A stretch of 64,000 bases of DNA, taken from assembly GCA_011109175.1 (NCBI GenBank), contig RDEW01000021.1, positions 383,080-447,079 on the forward strand, given 5' to 3'. Made by a program: the position numbers and the translations under genes. Within the stretch, counting starts at the first letter, position 1. Every line of letters starts with the position of its first letter. This document shows, piece after piece, positions 11,269 through 22,366 of this stretch. The notes beneath the pieces are model-generated. The model was not told the origin of the DNA and made no database searches. It worked only from the letters and a program-made list of their open reading frames with translations. This stretch comes from Dicyema japonicum. Lineage: Eukaryota > Dicyemida > Rhombozoa > Dicyemidae.

Positions 11269-12687
11269 TTAAAAGTTTCTATTAAAAAAGGCGGTAAGAT
11301 TAATCGTTCTAACAAGTTCTAAAATAGATTTAACAACATATTCATATTTTCCCTTATTATACAACTTGGATTTCCTCATCTGACACAAAAAGTATATATT
11401 CTCCTCAACACAGTGAATGGCATAGGTAACCTGCACTAATAATTAATAATACCTCTTCGTTTTCCTCATCCTTCATTTTACACAGGGACCCCGTCTTAAA
11501 ATCATTCCTTATGGTCTTCTCAACAAATTCCATGTTGACATCACCGATAGCGCTCTTTTCCTTGAAATATTAACATTGTTAACATTTTTGTAAAAAAATA
11601 AAACGTGTAGCCGACCAATGGCATCTCCGAAAAACGGAGACTGTGTGAAACCCTCAATTTGTTCCCCATCAGCCAACAAATAGACGGACTCCATTTTCAA
11701 TTTCCTAACAAAGCTTACAATTCTTCAGTAATAAGGACGTCAAACCTTAAAATAAACGACGAAGTGGTGATTTTTGTCTCATTTTGAAGTTGCTTCCCCA
11801 ACTCGTCAAAATACAGTCCAAACTGCGGAAAACTCCGATATTACCTTAAAAAGCATCAAATCCTTAAATTCAGTGAAGAATATCCTCAGCTGGCTCTGAT
11901 TGGTGTGGGAACTGTTGATGAGGAACAACCTCCTCGAATAGTACGAGAGAGTTGAATCTTAAACTGAGCACAGTTGAAAACCATCAAAGCTCTTATTTTT
12001 CTGATTTTCCAAGGTCCCATTGACGACATCCAGAGCCAATACAGCATCCAAAGGCTTTAGGGTTAATATGTGCAATAGAGAATTGACGAGGTTTTTCAAA
12101 ATATTCAAATCTGAGATGACTGATGTGGACAGAAGTGTGATAAATTTCATTTTGTTGTCTTGGCGGACTGTCTTTTCGAGGTTTGAATAGATTTGGAGTA
12201 TTTTCCCAACTTGGATGTTTTCCAAGGAAGACAAGGTTTGGAGACTAAATATTACACTAAAGTACGATTCTATGATTAGCATACGACAGTGAAAGAGTTC
12301 GTGTAAATCGGCGATAAAGTTGCTCAAATCCATACCAATCTCCGAGCTCAGTGATCCAAAGAAGTTTTGAATACTTTCGGAAAGGTCATCGTATTCGCTG
12401 TAAATTTTCTAGGATTGGAAAGTATCAGAACTTCAAAGCAGGACGATTTTGAACGCTTAGAAAATAAATTGTTGTAATTCTCTTCCAGGACTAAAATAGC
12501 ATCGAGTTTGGATTTGAGAAGATTAGAGTCAATTTTGTTAGAATATCGGTTTCTGAACTACCATTATAAAATTTCATACTGAATATTGTCTCTGTCTTGT
12601 GATATTGGTGGAGTCATATAGTTCCTTTATAAATGACTTTACATCAGCATCATTTGTTCGGTTATTAGTTGACACTGACAATCCCAT
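11269..12687 (-). CDS. KICS2: KICSTOR subunit 2 (KICS2 / C12orf66) homologue
   Basis: KICSTOR tethers GATOR1 to lysosomes so that mTORC1 responds to nutrient loss. Minus-strand exons joined over introns of about 22-32 nt give one frame. Start ATG 12685-12687, a KIYSEYDDLSESIQ helix, then a long helical exon (ELFHCRMLIIESYFSVIFSL ... LEKTVRQDNKMKF), then FFTEFKDLMLFKFGLYFDEL, aligning with the LMKLKNMLLAKFSFYFHE block of animal KICS2. It is followed by IVSFVRKLKMESVYLLADG (family: KISSFIRKYDAANVSLIFD) and a C-terminal IYFLCQMRKSKLY...VKSILELV segment matching the family's last domain. Stop at 11269-11271. The identification comes from remembered family sequence across several collinear blocks. 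The first two exons are weakly conserved. Confidence 0.72.
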
Positions 12688-12759
12688 AGTTTATATTTTT
12701 ATTTAAATATATTTAACTAATAAAAATATTATTTAAATCTTTTAAATTATTTACTCTTT

Positions 12760-12900
12760 AATATGGAAAGTGGTGCGTCTAACTGAAGTTACGGGAACCC
12801 CCAAATGGGGGGAGAAGTTGATGGCTCCTTTCGTTCCTTTCAGGAATGGATGACACCTTATCGGGTGGACCACAAGATACCACGTTAAGCACATGCCAAT
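12760..12900. repeat. Interspersed repeat fragment shared with 58030-58100
   Basis: Contains a GGAATGGATGACACCTTATC block followed by ACCAC, which recurs with small changes near 58050 inside a minus-strand LINE fragment. Probably a short LINE relic. Confidence 0.4.
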
Positions 12901-13029
12901 TTTAACGTGTTTTATTTAAATTTCTTAAAGTGAAAGGATTCAAGAACCTAAGAAGGTTGCTTGCTCTGGCTTCAGCAACTTTGTTGACATGGAAATGGCC
13001 AAAGGACTTTCATCACAAATACATTCCAT

Positions 13030-13872
13030 AGATAATGCTCCAACCCACGTTTTAACAAAAATTTAAAAATTGAAATTTTATTCCTTCCAAAAACTCAACT
13101 GTTAATCTTCATCCAATGGATTCGGGAATAATCAAGAACTTTAAGAATTATTATGAAAAATGGTTATTTGGGATATATGGATGCCATTGATTTGGAATAA
13201 GAAATTTTTTTAATTTACGGAAAAAACACAATAAAAATTGTTTCAAAAAGACATGGGCAATTAAATGTCTTGATTAATTTGGTAATAAAGATATCACAAG
13301 ATCCTGTTTTGGTTTTGAATAAGTACAAGAAAAGAACTGGAAAAACTTGCTAGTGAAGAATAAATAACTCAAACAACTGCTTCGACTGCGGAGAACCTAA
13401 AAATCAAGAAATATTCTTGCCTCGGGGATCGCTACCGATTTACTCCTGTTACGACCGAATCATCGGGAGCCATTGGTCCAATGACGGCTGAGTTCTTGCG
13501 AGAACTCGGAGGATTGCTTGCCAAAAAAGAAAAGGGATCAACGAGAAGGGTTATGGCTAAGACAAAAGATTGGAATGGCCATACTCCGAGGGAACTCGTT
13601 CGCAATCCACGCAGCAGGCTTCCTCAACTGACATTTGTTTAATTGTTAAAAAAATTATTTTATTTAAAAAAATAACTCAAACAGAAATGCTAGACGAGAA
13701 CGAAATCGTCACCCTTTTTGTGAAGATTATTTCGACGACGAGGAAATTATTTAAAATGGTGAGATTATTATATGAAAACATAAATATTAATTACAATAAA
13801 ATTAGTATATTTATTTACCTCACAATCTGAAAGGCATCCAATTTTTTTGTTCGAATTAATGAGGGTTTACTG
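13030..13872 (+). mobile_element. pogo/Tigger-type DNA transposon relic, 5' truncated
   Basis: The + strand encodes EILFLPKNSTVNLHPMDSGI followed by IKNFKNYYEK, the DDE-transposase block (LP.NTT..LQPMD.GII..FK) typical of pogo/Tigger/jerky transposases. The right terminus ends in TTAATGAGGGTTTACTG with a TA beside it, the same end as the element at 43890-45226. The left terminus was not found. The transposase is split by a LINE-C insertion at 13376-13670. Degenerate. Confidence 0.75.
13376..13670 (+). mobile_element. LINE-C 3' fragment inserted in the Tigger copy, with target-site duplication
   Basis: Encodes the C-terminal segment also seen at 48660-48865 (+) and, reversed, 36600-36830: YSCLGDRYRFTPV, then SSGAIGPMTAEFLRELG, then RRVMAKTKDW and a final PRSRLPQLTF before a stop and an A-rich tail. 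It is flanked by a perfect 13-bp direct repeat AATAACTCAAACA (13363-13375 and 13671-13683), the signature of target-primed reverse transcription, so the ends are well defined and the copy is 5' truncated. Confidence 0.8.
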
Positions 13873-14220
13873 TATACGCTTTTCACTTCAGACCGTCGTT
13901 CAAAAGAAAATCCAAGAATTTTCATTGGGCCTCTCCATATACTACTAACAAGGTCTCCCTCAATTCTTAGTTAACGTTCGACATTTTTTTTCAAAAGCTA
14001 TTAATGACATCATTTAAAATGAAAGGATATACCGGAAAGAGCTATTTAACGTCTAACGTGTATCAGTTCTCACGGTTGGAGTGAAATGCATCCTTTCCGT
14101 TAATTCATACCCGCAATTGTGAGAATAGGTAATAGACTGAGACTTTTAGGATGCTTCCCAGATCTCCTGACAAGTTAATAACTGGGCCCTATAGGAATTG
14201 AATGCACAGAACAGGACGGA

Positions 14221-14444
14221 ATCTTAGGTAACAGTTTTGAGGTCGAGCTACTATTACAGCCAAGAAGGATGATGTCGAAATCGCATACATGCAAGTTTCA
14301 TCCAGACGGACCTCAGTAGTGGCAGTTCAAAAATCTTAGGTAACAGTTTGGAGGTCGAGCTACTATTACAGCCAAGAAGGATGACGTCGAAATCGCATAC
14401 ATGCAAGTTTCATCCAGACGGACCTCAGTAGTGGCAGTTCAAAA
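14221..14444. repeat. Tandem duplication, 112 bp x 2
   Basis: 14221-14332 and 14333-14444 are nearly identical (a few substitutions), with no coding content recognised. Part of the window-wide pattern of short tandem duplications. Confidence 0.85.
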
Positions 14445-14499
14445 GACCTAATCACAGAAGGTTTTCGCTTCATTATCTTGTTGTCTAAGGAGTAGATAT

Positions 14500-14909
14500 G
14501 TATGTCAAAGGTACATGAATTCATGTATAGTCTTGGTCCAGGTTAGGTCTATTGCTGGAAGTAGGATTTTCAGAAGTGTTCTTTGGAGGTTAGTCAAGGT
14601 TCTCCGGATGTGCCTAGGGTTATTTGATTCGAATATGGAAAGGTTGAGTGGTTCAAGATGATCACACAACACATAAGCTCCGCATTTCAAGATAATCACA
14701 CAACAGCAGGATCTTCGACTCTCAATAGTGAATTAAGCATCTGATATAGCTTTCGTATGAGTGATAGAGATATGCATGGAGCCAATTGGAGAAGAATAAT
14801 ATAATGTTGTTTTATTACACAAACGCTGCAAATTAACAAGATTATTTATTGTTTAATAAAACTAATAGTTAACAAAAAAATAAAATAAATAATAAGTATT
14901 TAAACTGAT
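14500..14909. other. Intergenic upstream of PPP1R7
   Basis: The first 200 bases show a weak minus-strand open frame (14505-14699) that looks like retroelement debris. The rest becomes AT-rich toward the PPP1R7 start. No promoter element is identified. Confidence 0.3.
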
Positions 14910-16005
14910 ATGGCTGATATTGACTCACTTCCGGATAAAGTAACATAATTATTATAACCCAGACTGTACAGGATGACAAAATGTATGTTGAAAACGAATT
15001 GGAGGAAGTATATCCTAATTTTCAACTAAAGGTCATCTTCTTGGAGGAATGCAGATACAAGAAAATAGAAAATCTCGAAAATCTGCGAAACTGCAGGAAG
15101 ATATCTTTTAGGAGGAACCTTATCAAGGGGATCGAGAACCTCAGTACACTGACATCCCTCACTGAGCTGGTTTTATACGACAACCAGATTGAACGGATTG
15201 AGAACCTTGACTGTCTCGTCTCCCTCAAGTATAGATTGCCTCATTTTTAGTGTCCTCGATCTTTCGTTCAATCGAATATGTAAGATTGAGGGATTGGTGA
15301 CTTTGACTGAGCTCAGGAGTTTATTCTTAGTCAACAACAGAATCACTGAGATTGAAAATTTAGAAAGAAACTCAAAATTGACATTGTTGGAGTTGGGGGA
15401 CAACAAACTGAGGGTATTTTCTGTGATCATGACAGAAAATAACGAATATTGGACATTTGGAGCATCTCGAGGAGTTGTATTTGGGAAAGAACAAGATTAC
15501 CAAGATCAGTGGGCTTGAGAATTGCAGGAAACTGAGGATATTGTCACTGCAGAGCAACAGGGTCGTCAAAATAGAAGGATTGGAGACTTTAACAGAGCTG
15601 AATGAGCTCTATTTGAGCCACAATGGATTAAGTGAGATGGAGGGACTCGACCATTTGGTAGTTTTGGGCTAATTACGCAGGTCAATGTGAGGATCCTCGA
15701 CCTGGCTAGCAATTTTATCAAGAATCTGGGAGATATGTCGTATTTTGAGTATATTGAGGAGTTGTGGGTTTGCGTACTGTTTATTGTAGATGGATAACAA
15801 CCAACTGGAGAACTATGAGGATCTGAAGATTCTGTCTGGGAAGGAGCACCTCACCTGCATATATTTGGAGCGTAATCCACTGTGGTTCGAGTCATCTAAA
15901 AGTATTGTTATTTAAATTATTGGAGGGAATATTTCTCCATTATATATTTATAATATAAGGAAAATATTACCGAATATTAAACAAATTGATTGTCATTACT
16001 TTTAA
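14910..16005 (+). CDS. PPP1R7: Protein phosphatase 1 regulatory subunit 7 (sds22), leucine-rich repeat protein
   Basis: PP1-binding SDS22 homologue involved in PP1 maturation and mitotic control. ATG 14910 opens a short acidic N-terminus. After splicing out introns of about 22-24 nt, consecutive SDS22-type LRRs follow: NLIKGIENLSTL, LVLYDNQIERIENLD, LDLSFNRICKIEGL, LFLVNNRITEIENL, LGKNKITKISGLENC, LSLQSNRVVKIEGLETL, LYLSHNGLSEMEGLDHL and LASNFIK, then the LRR-cap (WMDNNQLENYEDL...YLERNPLWF) and the terminal ILPNIKQIDCHYF before TAA 16003-16005. The cap and the final 'IDA.FVRF'-like end match PPP1R7 rather than generic LRR proteins. Seven exons or more; no obvious damage. Confidence 0.92.
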
Positions 16006-16054
16006 TAACATTTATTTTTACTATTTTATATGTACTTCTCGGGGGACAATTTCG

Positions 16055-16677
16055 TTACCTGGAGACGAGTTTTGGAACGTTGGAACGAGTTGGATCAGGG
16101 AGTTAGTTTGATTACACTTGGTCTCTGAAATAATTTACTGAAGAAGTCTACTTGCAGGGAAATCCGCCCTAGAAACTTTGAGAACATGGTTAATGCGACT
16201 GGGGGGATTTAATGGCAAAAGATAAGAACTGAACTTCGTCCTTATCGTAAATGTGTAGGAACACAATCTTAACACTAAGAAAAGATGCGAAGACGGGTGA
16301 GGGAGTTTGGGATTTCTGAATTTTCTTATTCTGGCTATGACGGTGGTTTTGGTTCATAAACTCAAATAAATTTAATTTTAAAATTTTGGAGTTATTTTTT
16401 GAAAGTGGCTTCAGTATGAAATGCATCCCCCATCCATATACGCCATTGTGAGAACCTTTATAATGAAGTAAGGAAAAGATCATTTTTCAACGCCTGCCAG
16501 ATAGTAGACGTCTTTGAGACATGTGGATCACATGACGCTCCTTGGGACATTAAGATGGCGTAAAACAGAACTGAACCCTTTGACCAGTTATCAGTGGGAG
16601 AATCGTTTTGCTACCTGGTCAGGTATTTTTTTAGAAGGTAATTAAGATATAAATCTATCCTTAGTAAAAAAATATAA
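16055..16677 (+). repeat. Interspersed repeat B fragments and spacer
   Basis: 16060-16150 carries GGAGACGAGTTTTGGAACG ... GGGAGTTAGTTTGATTACACTTGG, matching 53545-53640 (+) and, reversed, 62780-62945. A second piece at 16518-16545 (TGTGGATCACATGACGC) is shared with 29715-29740. Repeat B looks like the 3' end of another LINE or SINE family. No gene. Confidence 0.55.
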
Positions 16678-16884
16678 CTGGAGAGTCACTTAAAATGTTA
16701 TAATTCAAAGCATGACTCCTTAATTTTGACACGTGTGTCACAAAGACGACTAATCTCGTCTTCCAACTAAATAAATTCGTCTGGAGAGTCACTTAAAATG
16801 TTATAATTCAAAGCATGACTCCTTAATTTTGACACGTGTGTCACAAAGACGACTAATCTCGTCTTCCAACTAAATAAATTCGTC
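16678..16884. repeat. Tandem duplication, about 104 bp x 2
   Basis: 16678-16781 and 16782-16884 are essentially identical, each containing a GACACGTGTGTCAC palindrome. The second copy touches the CDK5RAP3 stop codon at 16883. Confidence 0.85.
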
Positions 16885-18420
16885 AAAATTTGCTCACGTG
16901 TTTATGCAGTCTTTCTCTGATTACTGATAGGTCCACCAAACTTCTTTCCAAGTGATCTCTACTAATCTTCATCTCCTCAACTTGTAGACACTCAAACTTG
17001 TGGTTATCACTCTCACAGCGAGCATCCTCGTTAATATTAATCAAATATTTCGACAAATTTCTAAGCATGACGGTCCAATGTACTCATATTCTTTACGAAG
17101 GCTGATAAGCTCCCTTAACTCCTCAGATTCTAGCATGTGTATGCAATTTTGCAGTCTCTCAGCGAAAATCTCCAAAGAATTCAGAGTGACATCTTGATCG
17201 GCATTAATCGTGGTAACGATAGACGAGGACTGGTCATTTCTGTCAGCAATTCTTGAAAGAAAAAACTCCCTCAACCAAATACTACCACCAATGCAAATAC
17301 CAGCAATAACTCCGTCATCAGCGAGTTTCTAAAGGCAGTACTCTCAATCAGAACCAAATCCCCTTAGATAACCCTTAATGAAACCTGTTATTTCTAGAAA
17401 TTTCTCAATTTTGTCCGCATTATGACATGACTTGTAGTCTCTAAGCTTAGAGACGGTGAGTTCACAGTCAGAAACCAATATAAAGTCTACGAAAGGTAAA
17501 CGACTGCACTAAATAGCGGATATACTGTGAATGACGTGCACACACTTCCTCACAAAAATCATAGTAATACTCGAGTGGCTGTTTGATCTGTTTAAAGGAC
17601 CTACAAATGTCCAGCAGTTTATTATATGCCCCATTTGAGTAGTTTAGAACGGCCTCAGAGATGCACGTGGTTGGGTCACTCTGATATTCCTCACAAAAAT
17701 CATAGTAATACTCGAGTGGCTGTTTGATCTGTTTAAATGACCTACAAATGTCCAGCAGTTTATTATATGCCCCATTTGAGTAGTTTAGAACGGCCTCAGA
17801 GATGCACGTGGTTGGGTCACTCTGATATCAAAAAAGTTATAACCTCATCACTCAAACTGAAGTTCAGCCTTAATAATTCCTTGTCTAGCTTTTCTTGCAG
17901 AGAAGTCGAGTTGTGGGCATTTTTTAAGGATTTTTGTTGGGAAATCTGATATTATGATTAGTACAACCGAAATCCGTGAATCGATCTTGGCTATATTTTG
18001 GTGGATACTTTTGATCCCCCACTTACTAATGTTAATGTAGACGTACGCGGACTGGGCTAACATAATAATTAAGGGAACCCAAGTAGACCCCTTTCAGTCT
18101 ATTGACAACCTCCTTCCATTGGGAGACAGTATCGTCATCCTTTTGGTGATCTGCCAATGACTGCAGTATGTCCCCGGCTGTAAAATAGTTGATATCTGGA
18201 CTCACAACTAATTTTACAATTTGTGAGGTCCCTGTACTGACTAAATTCTGGCATTTCATAGATACTTCTACAGGCCAAGTCAATTTGTGGTTTTATGTTG
18301 ACAAAAGTAGAATTCCAGTCAGGATTTATCAAATTTCTGTTAATTAGCCAATCTACAATATTCCCGAATAGAACTCAGAAGGTTATTCCCATGAATAGTG
18401 AGCACAGGAATCGAACACAT
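16883..18420 (-). CDS. CDK5RAP3: CDK5RAP3 (UFL1/DDRGK1 UFM1-ligase adaptor)
   Basis: Substrate adaptor of the UFM1 E3 ligase complex at the ER/ribosome. Minus-strand exons give: start near 18420, LLNWLINRNLINPDWNSTF (family LLDWLVDRRHCSLKWQSLV), then the EMPEF and DINYFTAGDILQSLADHQKD block (family YIHYFHCLRILDLLKGTEAS). Next comes WKEVVNRLKGVYLGSLNYYV (family DWQEIIALYEKDNTYLVELS), a helical middle, then DLVLIESTAFRNSLMTELL followed by FFLSRIAD (family TLLEYTETRNQFLDELMELE). A coiled-coil C-terminus ends at 16883. The collinear order makes the family call good. A 141-bp tandem duplication inside the gene (17546-17827) is in frame and would repeat 47 residues. The acidic linker of vertebrate CDK5RAP3 appears absent. 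An N-flanked second copy of the 5' exon region lies at 18637-19035. Confidence 0.75.
17546..17827 (-). repeat. In-frame tandem duplication, 141 bp x 2, inside CDK5RAP3
   Basis: 17546-17686 and 17687-17827 differ by only one or two bases. 141 is divisible by three, so the segment containing NYSNGAYNKLLDICRSFKQI would occur twice in the protein. Either a real recent duplication or an assembly error. Confidence 0.85.
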
Positions 18421-19035
18421 CCGCAGATTTTAAATAATATTCTTTATTTAATGGAATTAATTTTAATTAATTTAATAATTTTTAGGATTAAATTTTTAAT
18501 AATTCTGAAACATGGATGAGAAATAGTCAGATTGACTTTTAATATCATTGATACTAATGTCTCGAAATGTATCACAGGCTTATGGAAGTGCGGAAATCAT
18601 CTTATTTTGAGTACTATATACAAACAAACATTGAANTGACTAAATTCTGGCATTTCATAGATACTTCTACAGGCCAAGTCAATTTGTGGTTTTATGTTGA
18701 CAAAAGTAGAATTCCAGTCAGGATTTATCAAATTTCTGTTAATTAGCCAATCTACAATATTCCCGAATATAACTCAGAAGGTTATTCCCATGAATAGTGA
18801 GCACAGGAATCGAACACATCGGCAGATTTTAAATAATATTTTTTATTTAATGGAATTAATTTTAATTAATTTAATAATTTTTATGATTAAATTTTTAATC
18901 ATTCTGAAACATGGATGAAAAATAGTCAGATTGACTTTTAATATCATTGATACTAATGTCTCGAAATGTCTCACAGGCTTATGGAAGTACGGATATCATC
19001 CTATTTTGAGTACTATATACAAACAATACATTGAA
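18238..19035. repeat. Direct duplication of about 398 bp around single N (18636)
   Basis: 18238-18635 and 18637-19035 are about 97 percent alike by eye. Each holds the CDK5RAP3 first-exon region, an AT-rich upstream stretch and the beginning of a LINE-A fragment. The duplicated 74-codon open frame (18295-18519, 18694-18918) is a shadow of CDK5RAP3 exons, not a gene. Confidence 0.85.
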
Positions 19036-19290
19036 CCATGCATCTTTTACGGATGTGTGGCCATTCATCTTATGGACAAATATCTCGAACATCGAGGCTA
19101 GCCGAAAAGGAGCCTCCAAAATCACGGAACGCTGGATTTCTGTAGAGTCTCTTCCACCAATGCCTCTTGAAGCCATGATGCGAATCAACCATGGAACGCG
19201 TCGTCGTGACAGCTAAGATCCAGTCACTTGTCCGATACGTGCTTGTGTGGAGTCAGACCGATAAGGGAGAGGACTATTCCGACGAGTTGT
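18950..19290 (+). mobile_element. LINE-A 3' fragment
   Basis: Matches the end of the longer copy at 22065-24540: CTCACAGGCTTATGGAAG, ATCACGGAACGCTGGATTTC, GAAGCCATGATGCGAA and CGATACGTGCTTGTG follow in the same order. Encodes only broken pieces of the post-RT domain (ASKITERWIS). Confidence 0.75.
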
Positions 19291-19389
19291 GAATCCTGTG
19301 CAGCTCTTGTCATTGGACATGGCATTGGCTAAAACTTTTTACATGTTTTTAGATATTTTGATAGTATTTTAAACAGGGGCAGCTCGGTG

Positions 19390-19735
19390 GACTGGCCGAA
19401 TTTTCGTTGTAATTCAATTAGAAGAGTTTCAATAGGTTGGGTCTTGTTTTCTGGTCCAATATGACAAGGCTCCCAGTTGGGTCTTTAAGTGTTTTTGAAA
19501 GGACTTTAGGATTCTCATTTTCTTCAAAGCAGAAGTTACTTTGTTCTCAACATGTCGGATAAGAAAAAGCCCCTGATCAAAGGTAACTTCCAACATCTTG
19601 ATGTTCTGTTAATAGAATAGCCTCGTTCTTCCTAAGAATTTTTGGTTCGACACATAGCGTCTTTTGTAGTTGGTGAACAGTGTGACAGAGTACTTTGTTG
19701 CTGATGTTTCGAGCCACCGCTACAAGAGCCGATAA
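19390..19735 (-). mobile_element. LINE RT fragment, post-catalytic region
   Basis: The minus strand reads TVTLFTNYKRR, then IKMLEVTFDQGLFLIRHVEN and KVTSALKKMRILKSF. These align with TLFTSDKR...KILGVTFD.H..F..HVE of the other LINE copies here. Stops interrupt it. Confidence 0.6.
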
Positions 19736-19900
19736 TTTTAAAAAAATACAATAAAATTTAAAATAGTAAAAGAAAAAAAATCTATTTTGACATCAAGGCA
19801 ACATTTGATGTTTTTATCTCATTCACGTGACTTGTTTACTGATTATTTGACAAAACAGTTTCCTTTTGTCTCAAAGTAATAAATTGTTGTATATTAACTC

Positions 19901-20755
19901 ATGACAAGTGATCACCAAAGCTCACTAAAATTTTGGTTGGTGAGTTTTGAAGATGGATCCTACGTGCACCCGACAGTTCCTTTGTTTAGAACTTTGGATC
20001 TCCGATGTCTCCTGAGTCAGTTACGTAGTCCATGCTCATGGAGTTCCATCCATCAGCCACTATTTCAACCTTCCGGCCACTTAACTGGTGTAATAATAAT
20101 AATAAAAAAAAACAATTAAATGACAGCTCATTTTATTCCAGAAATAGGATAATTATGTGATTGATTAATGGAATGATGAATACGTAAATGTCACCAGAAT
20201 GCCCAAATTTAAAATATACGTGATGGAATATAAATTGGTAGGATAACAGCGCTAATTTCCAATTACTTGTAGGGGAAGTAGTTACTGGGTTATATTCCAA
20301 CCATTGGGAACAGCTTTGAAGCGAACATAGATAACTAATCTGATTGGTCATTCAACATTGTGGACACGTGTGGGACCTTCTCAAGCCCAACAATACTGAA
20401 ACTACCAATTATGGAAGCTGATATTGTGATGATATTTTACAAGAAAAATGATGATATGTCCTATAGGAAGACAGACGAAATATTTGATAGAATACACCAT
20501 TCTCGACGAAAGCACCTCCCTTGGTCACTTTTATATCAAAAATATGAGTCTGATATCAAATCTATGAAAATTAACATTAACACGAAACTATTCTTGGTAA
20601 AGTACACATTCTATGCCACAAACGAAAGTGCAGTAAAGTTCTTCAATCTGGAATCCAAGAGCGTCTCAATCTTAGAAGATAAAAGCCCAGTTATGGCTCT
20701 TCCATTTTCCTTCAACTTCAGAATCTCTTCTCCACCAAANCGAAATATTTGGTAG
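19901..20755 (+). other. Unidentified open frames, interrupted by N 20740
   Basis: 20360-20755 holds a 131-codon frame of ordinary composition (MEADIVMIFYKKNDDMSY start-like segment), and 19901-20119 a 72-codon frame. I recognise neither. The end of the longer frame is repeated imperfectly after the single N at 20740. It could be part of a host gene whose exons I could not join, or retroelement ORF1. Confidence 0.25.
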
Positions 20756-20902
20756 AATTCACCATTCTCGACAATACACATTCTGCATTCTATGCCACAA
20801 ACGAAAGTGCAGTAAATTACTTCTCACACATGTTTGAGATTTAAAAAATCCGACAATTGCAACCTTATTATTATTACAGCACTTATCGCCTTGCCATAAT
20901 AG

Positions 20903-21094
20903 TTATAGCAAAGCATGTGCAATACAAGAAACAATGTTATTAGTTAGCCTCTTCCATCCTCCACGGTTACACGCAGTCGATCTCAGCATGTCCAGATCGT
21001 CTCCCGTCTTTAGGCATTTCTTCATCCTTTNNNNNAGATTCACTTTAAGAGATTCGTAGGTTGTTATGACCTGCTCGTTTATAACGGGAGCCAA
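20903..21094 (-). mobile_element. RTE-like LINE, extreme C-terminus (contains NNNNN gap 21031-21035)
   Basis: Encodes KTGDDLDMLRSTACNRGGWKRLTNNI..CIAHA, the same C-terminal signature as the + strand copies at 34503-35257 (SGDDLDSLRDLAKNRRAW) and 41150-41300 (LADDRGAWKRL). Truncated. Confidence 0.6.
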
Positions 21095-21396
21095 GACCTA
21101 AGGTTATCTACAAAACCAAACAATTTCATTTTTTTCTTTTAAACTGAAGACTGGTCTATCATCCATTTCACACGTATAACGGTGCAATATGCTTTATACA
21201 CGTAATACGTCTTTTAATTCTAATGAATTGATTTTCAACCTTACTGTATATTCTTACGTCCTAGGGAGAATTTGGTATTTTCTTTTACCCACGTGAGGGG
21301 AAGAAGGAAGTACCACTGCATCGTGTACCGGTTCGTTTTCTAGCCAATTTCCGTTGAGACGTCTAGCGTTATTGGCTCGAGCACGTCTGAGTTTAT

Positions 21397-22064
21397 CAGG
21401 TTAATTTGGACGCAGACAGCGATACCATATTGGCACACTCAGTTGTAAACCCGGTTAAGGTATGATTGAACCAGAGCTGTTGTCGTAGAGGGAGATCTAT
21501 TTCAATCGATGATCAGATCATCCACATAAAATAGGAATAACGCATTTGGATCATTATCAGGTTAATTTGGACGCAGACAGCGATACCATATTGGCACACT
21601 CAGTTGTAAACCCGGTTAAGGTATGATTGAACCAGAGCTGTTGTCGTAGAGGGAGATCTATTTCAACCGATGATCAGATCATCCACATAAAATAGGAATA
21701 ACGCATTTGGATCATCGATTTTCGGAATATCAAAGAGAAATAGAATATCAAAGAGTATGGGCGACAGTGTGGTGCCTTGCGGACCTAAGATCTCGAATTC
21801 TTATGATAGAAAACTCTTCCACATCATCCAGTAAGGATATTCGCAATGATTTTTGAACATCCTCTGTGGCTGGCAAGTCAACCGTCCGACTCTTCGGAAT
21901 ATCAAAGAGAAATAGAATATCAAAGAGTATGGGCGACAGTGTGGTGCCTTGCGGACCTAAGATCTCGAATTCTTATGATAGAAAACTCTTCCACATCATC
22001 CAGTAAGGATATTCGCAATGATTTTTGAACATCCTCTGTGGCTGGCAAGTCAACCGTCCGACTC
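21397..22064 (-). mobile_element. LINE RT core fragment, made of two tandem-duplicated blocks
   Basis: Minus strand: LGPQGTTLSPILFDILFLFD (RT motif B, PQG..LSP) followed by FLFYVDDLIIG (motif C, Y.DD). The motif-B block is present twice (21721-21892 and 21893-22064, 172 bp each) and the motif-C block twice (21397-21556 and 21557-21715, about 160 bp each). No stop-free frame spans the set. Confidence 0.7.
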
Positions 22065-22239
22065 AAGAGGAAAAGTACTACTTTCGCAGACAGGACCTTT
22101 CACGGTCATGAATGACCCGTCAAAACATACGAGAACCCCCTACAGGGAGTCAGACCAACTAACTTCTTCAGACATCACGCTTTGTTCTCCCGCCCTGGCG
22201 GCAATATCGACTTGGTCAGTCACTTACAACTCAAGAAGC

Positions 22240-22366
22240 GACCATAATTCCATCCTTTTGGAGATCAAGAGAGACCATCAACTAGGAGGAGATCCCCAAA
22301 ACNGACCACAATTCCATTCTTTTGGAGATCAAGAGAGACCATCAACTAGGAGGTGATCCCCAAAAC
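22240..22366. repeat. Duplicated flank around single N 22303
   Basis: About 63 bp (GACCATAATTCCATCC... to CCCCAAAAC) occurs on both sides of the N. Confidence 0.8.

Noticed and set aside
14221-14444. Short regular tandem copies as a CRISPR array or minisatellite
   Set aside because: Only two copies with no spacers at each site; this fits duplication or assembly overlap, and the genome is eukaryotic.
18295-18918. Duplicated 74-codon open frames as a novel repeated protein
   Set aside because: They are antisense shadows of CDK5RAP3 exons copied on both sides of the N at 18636.
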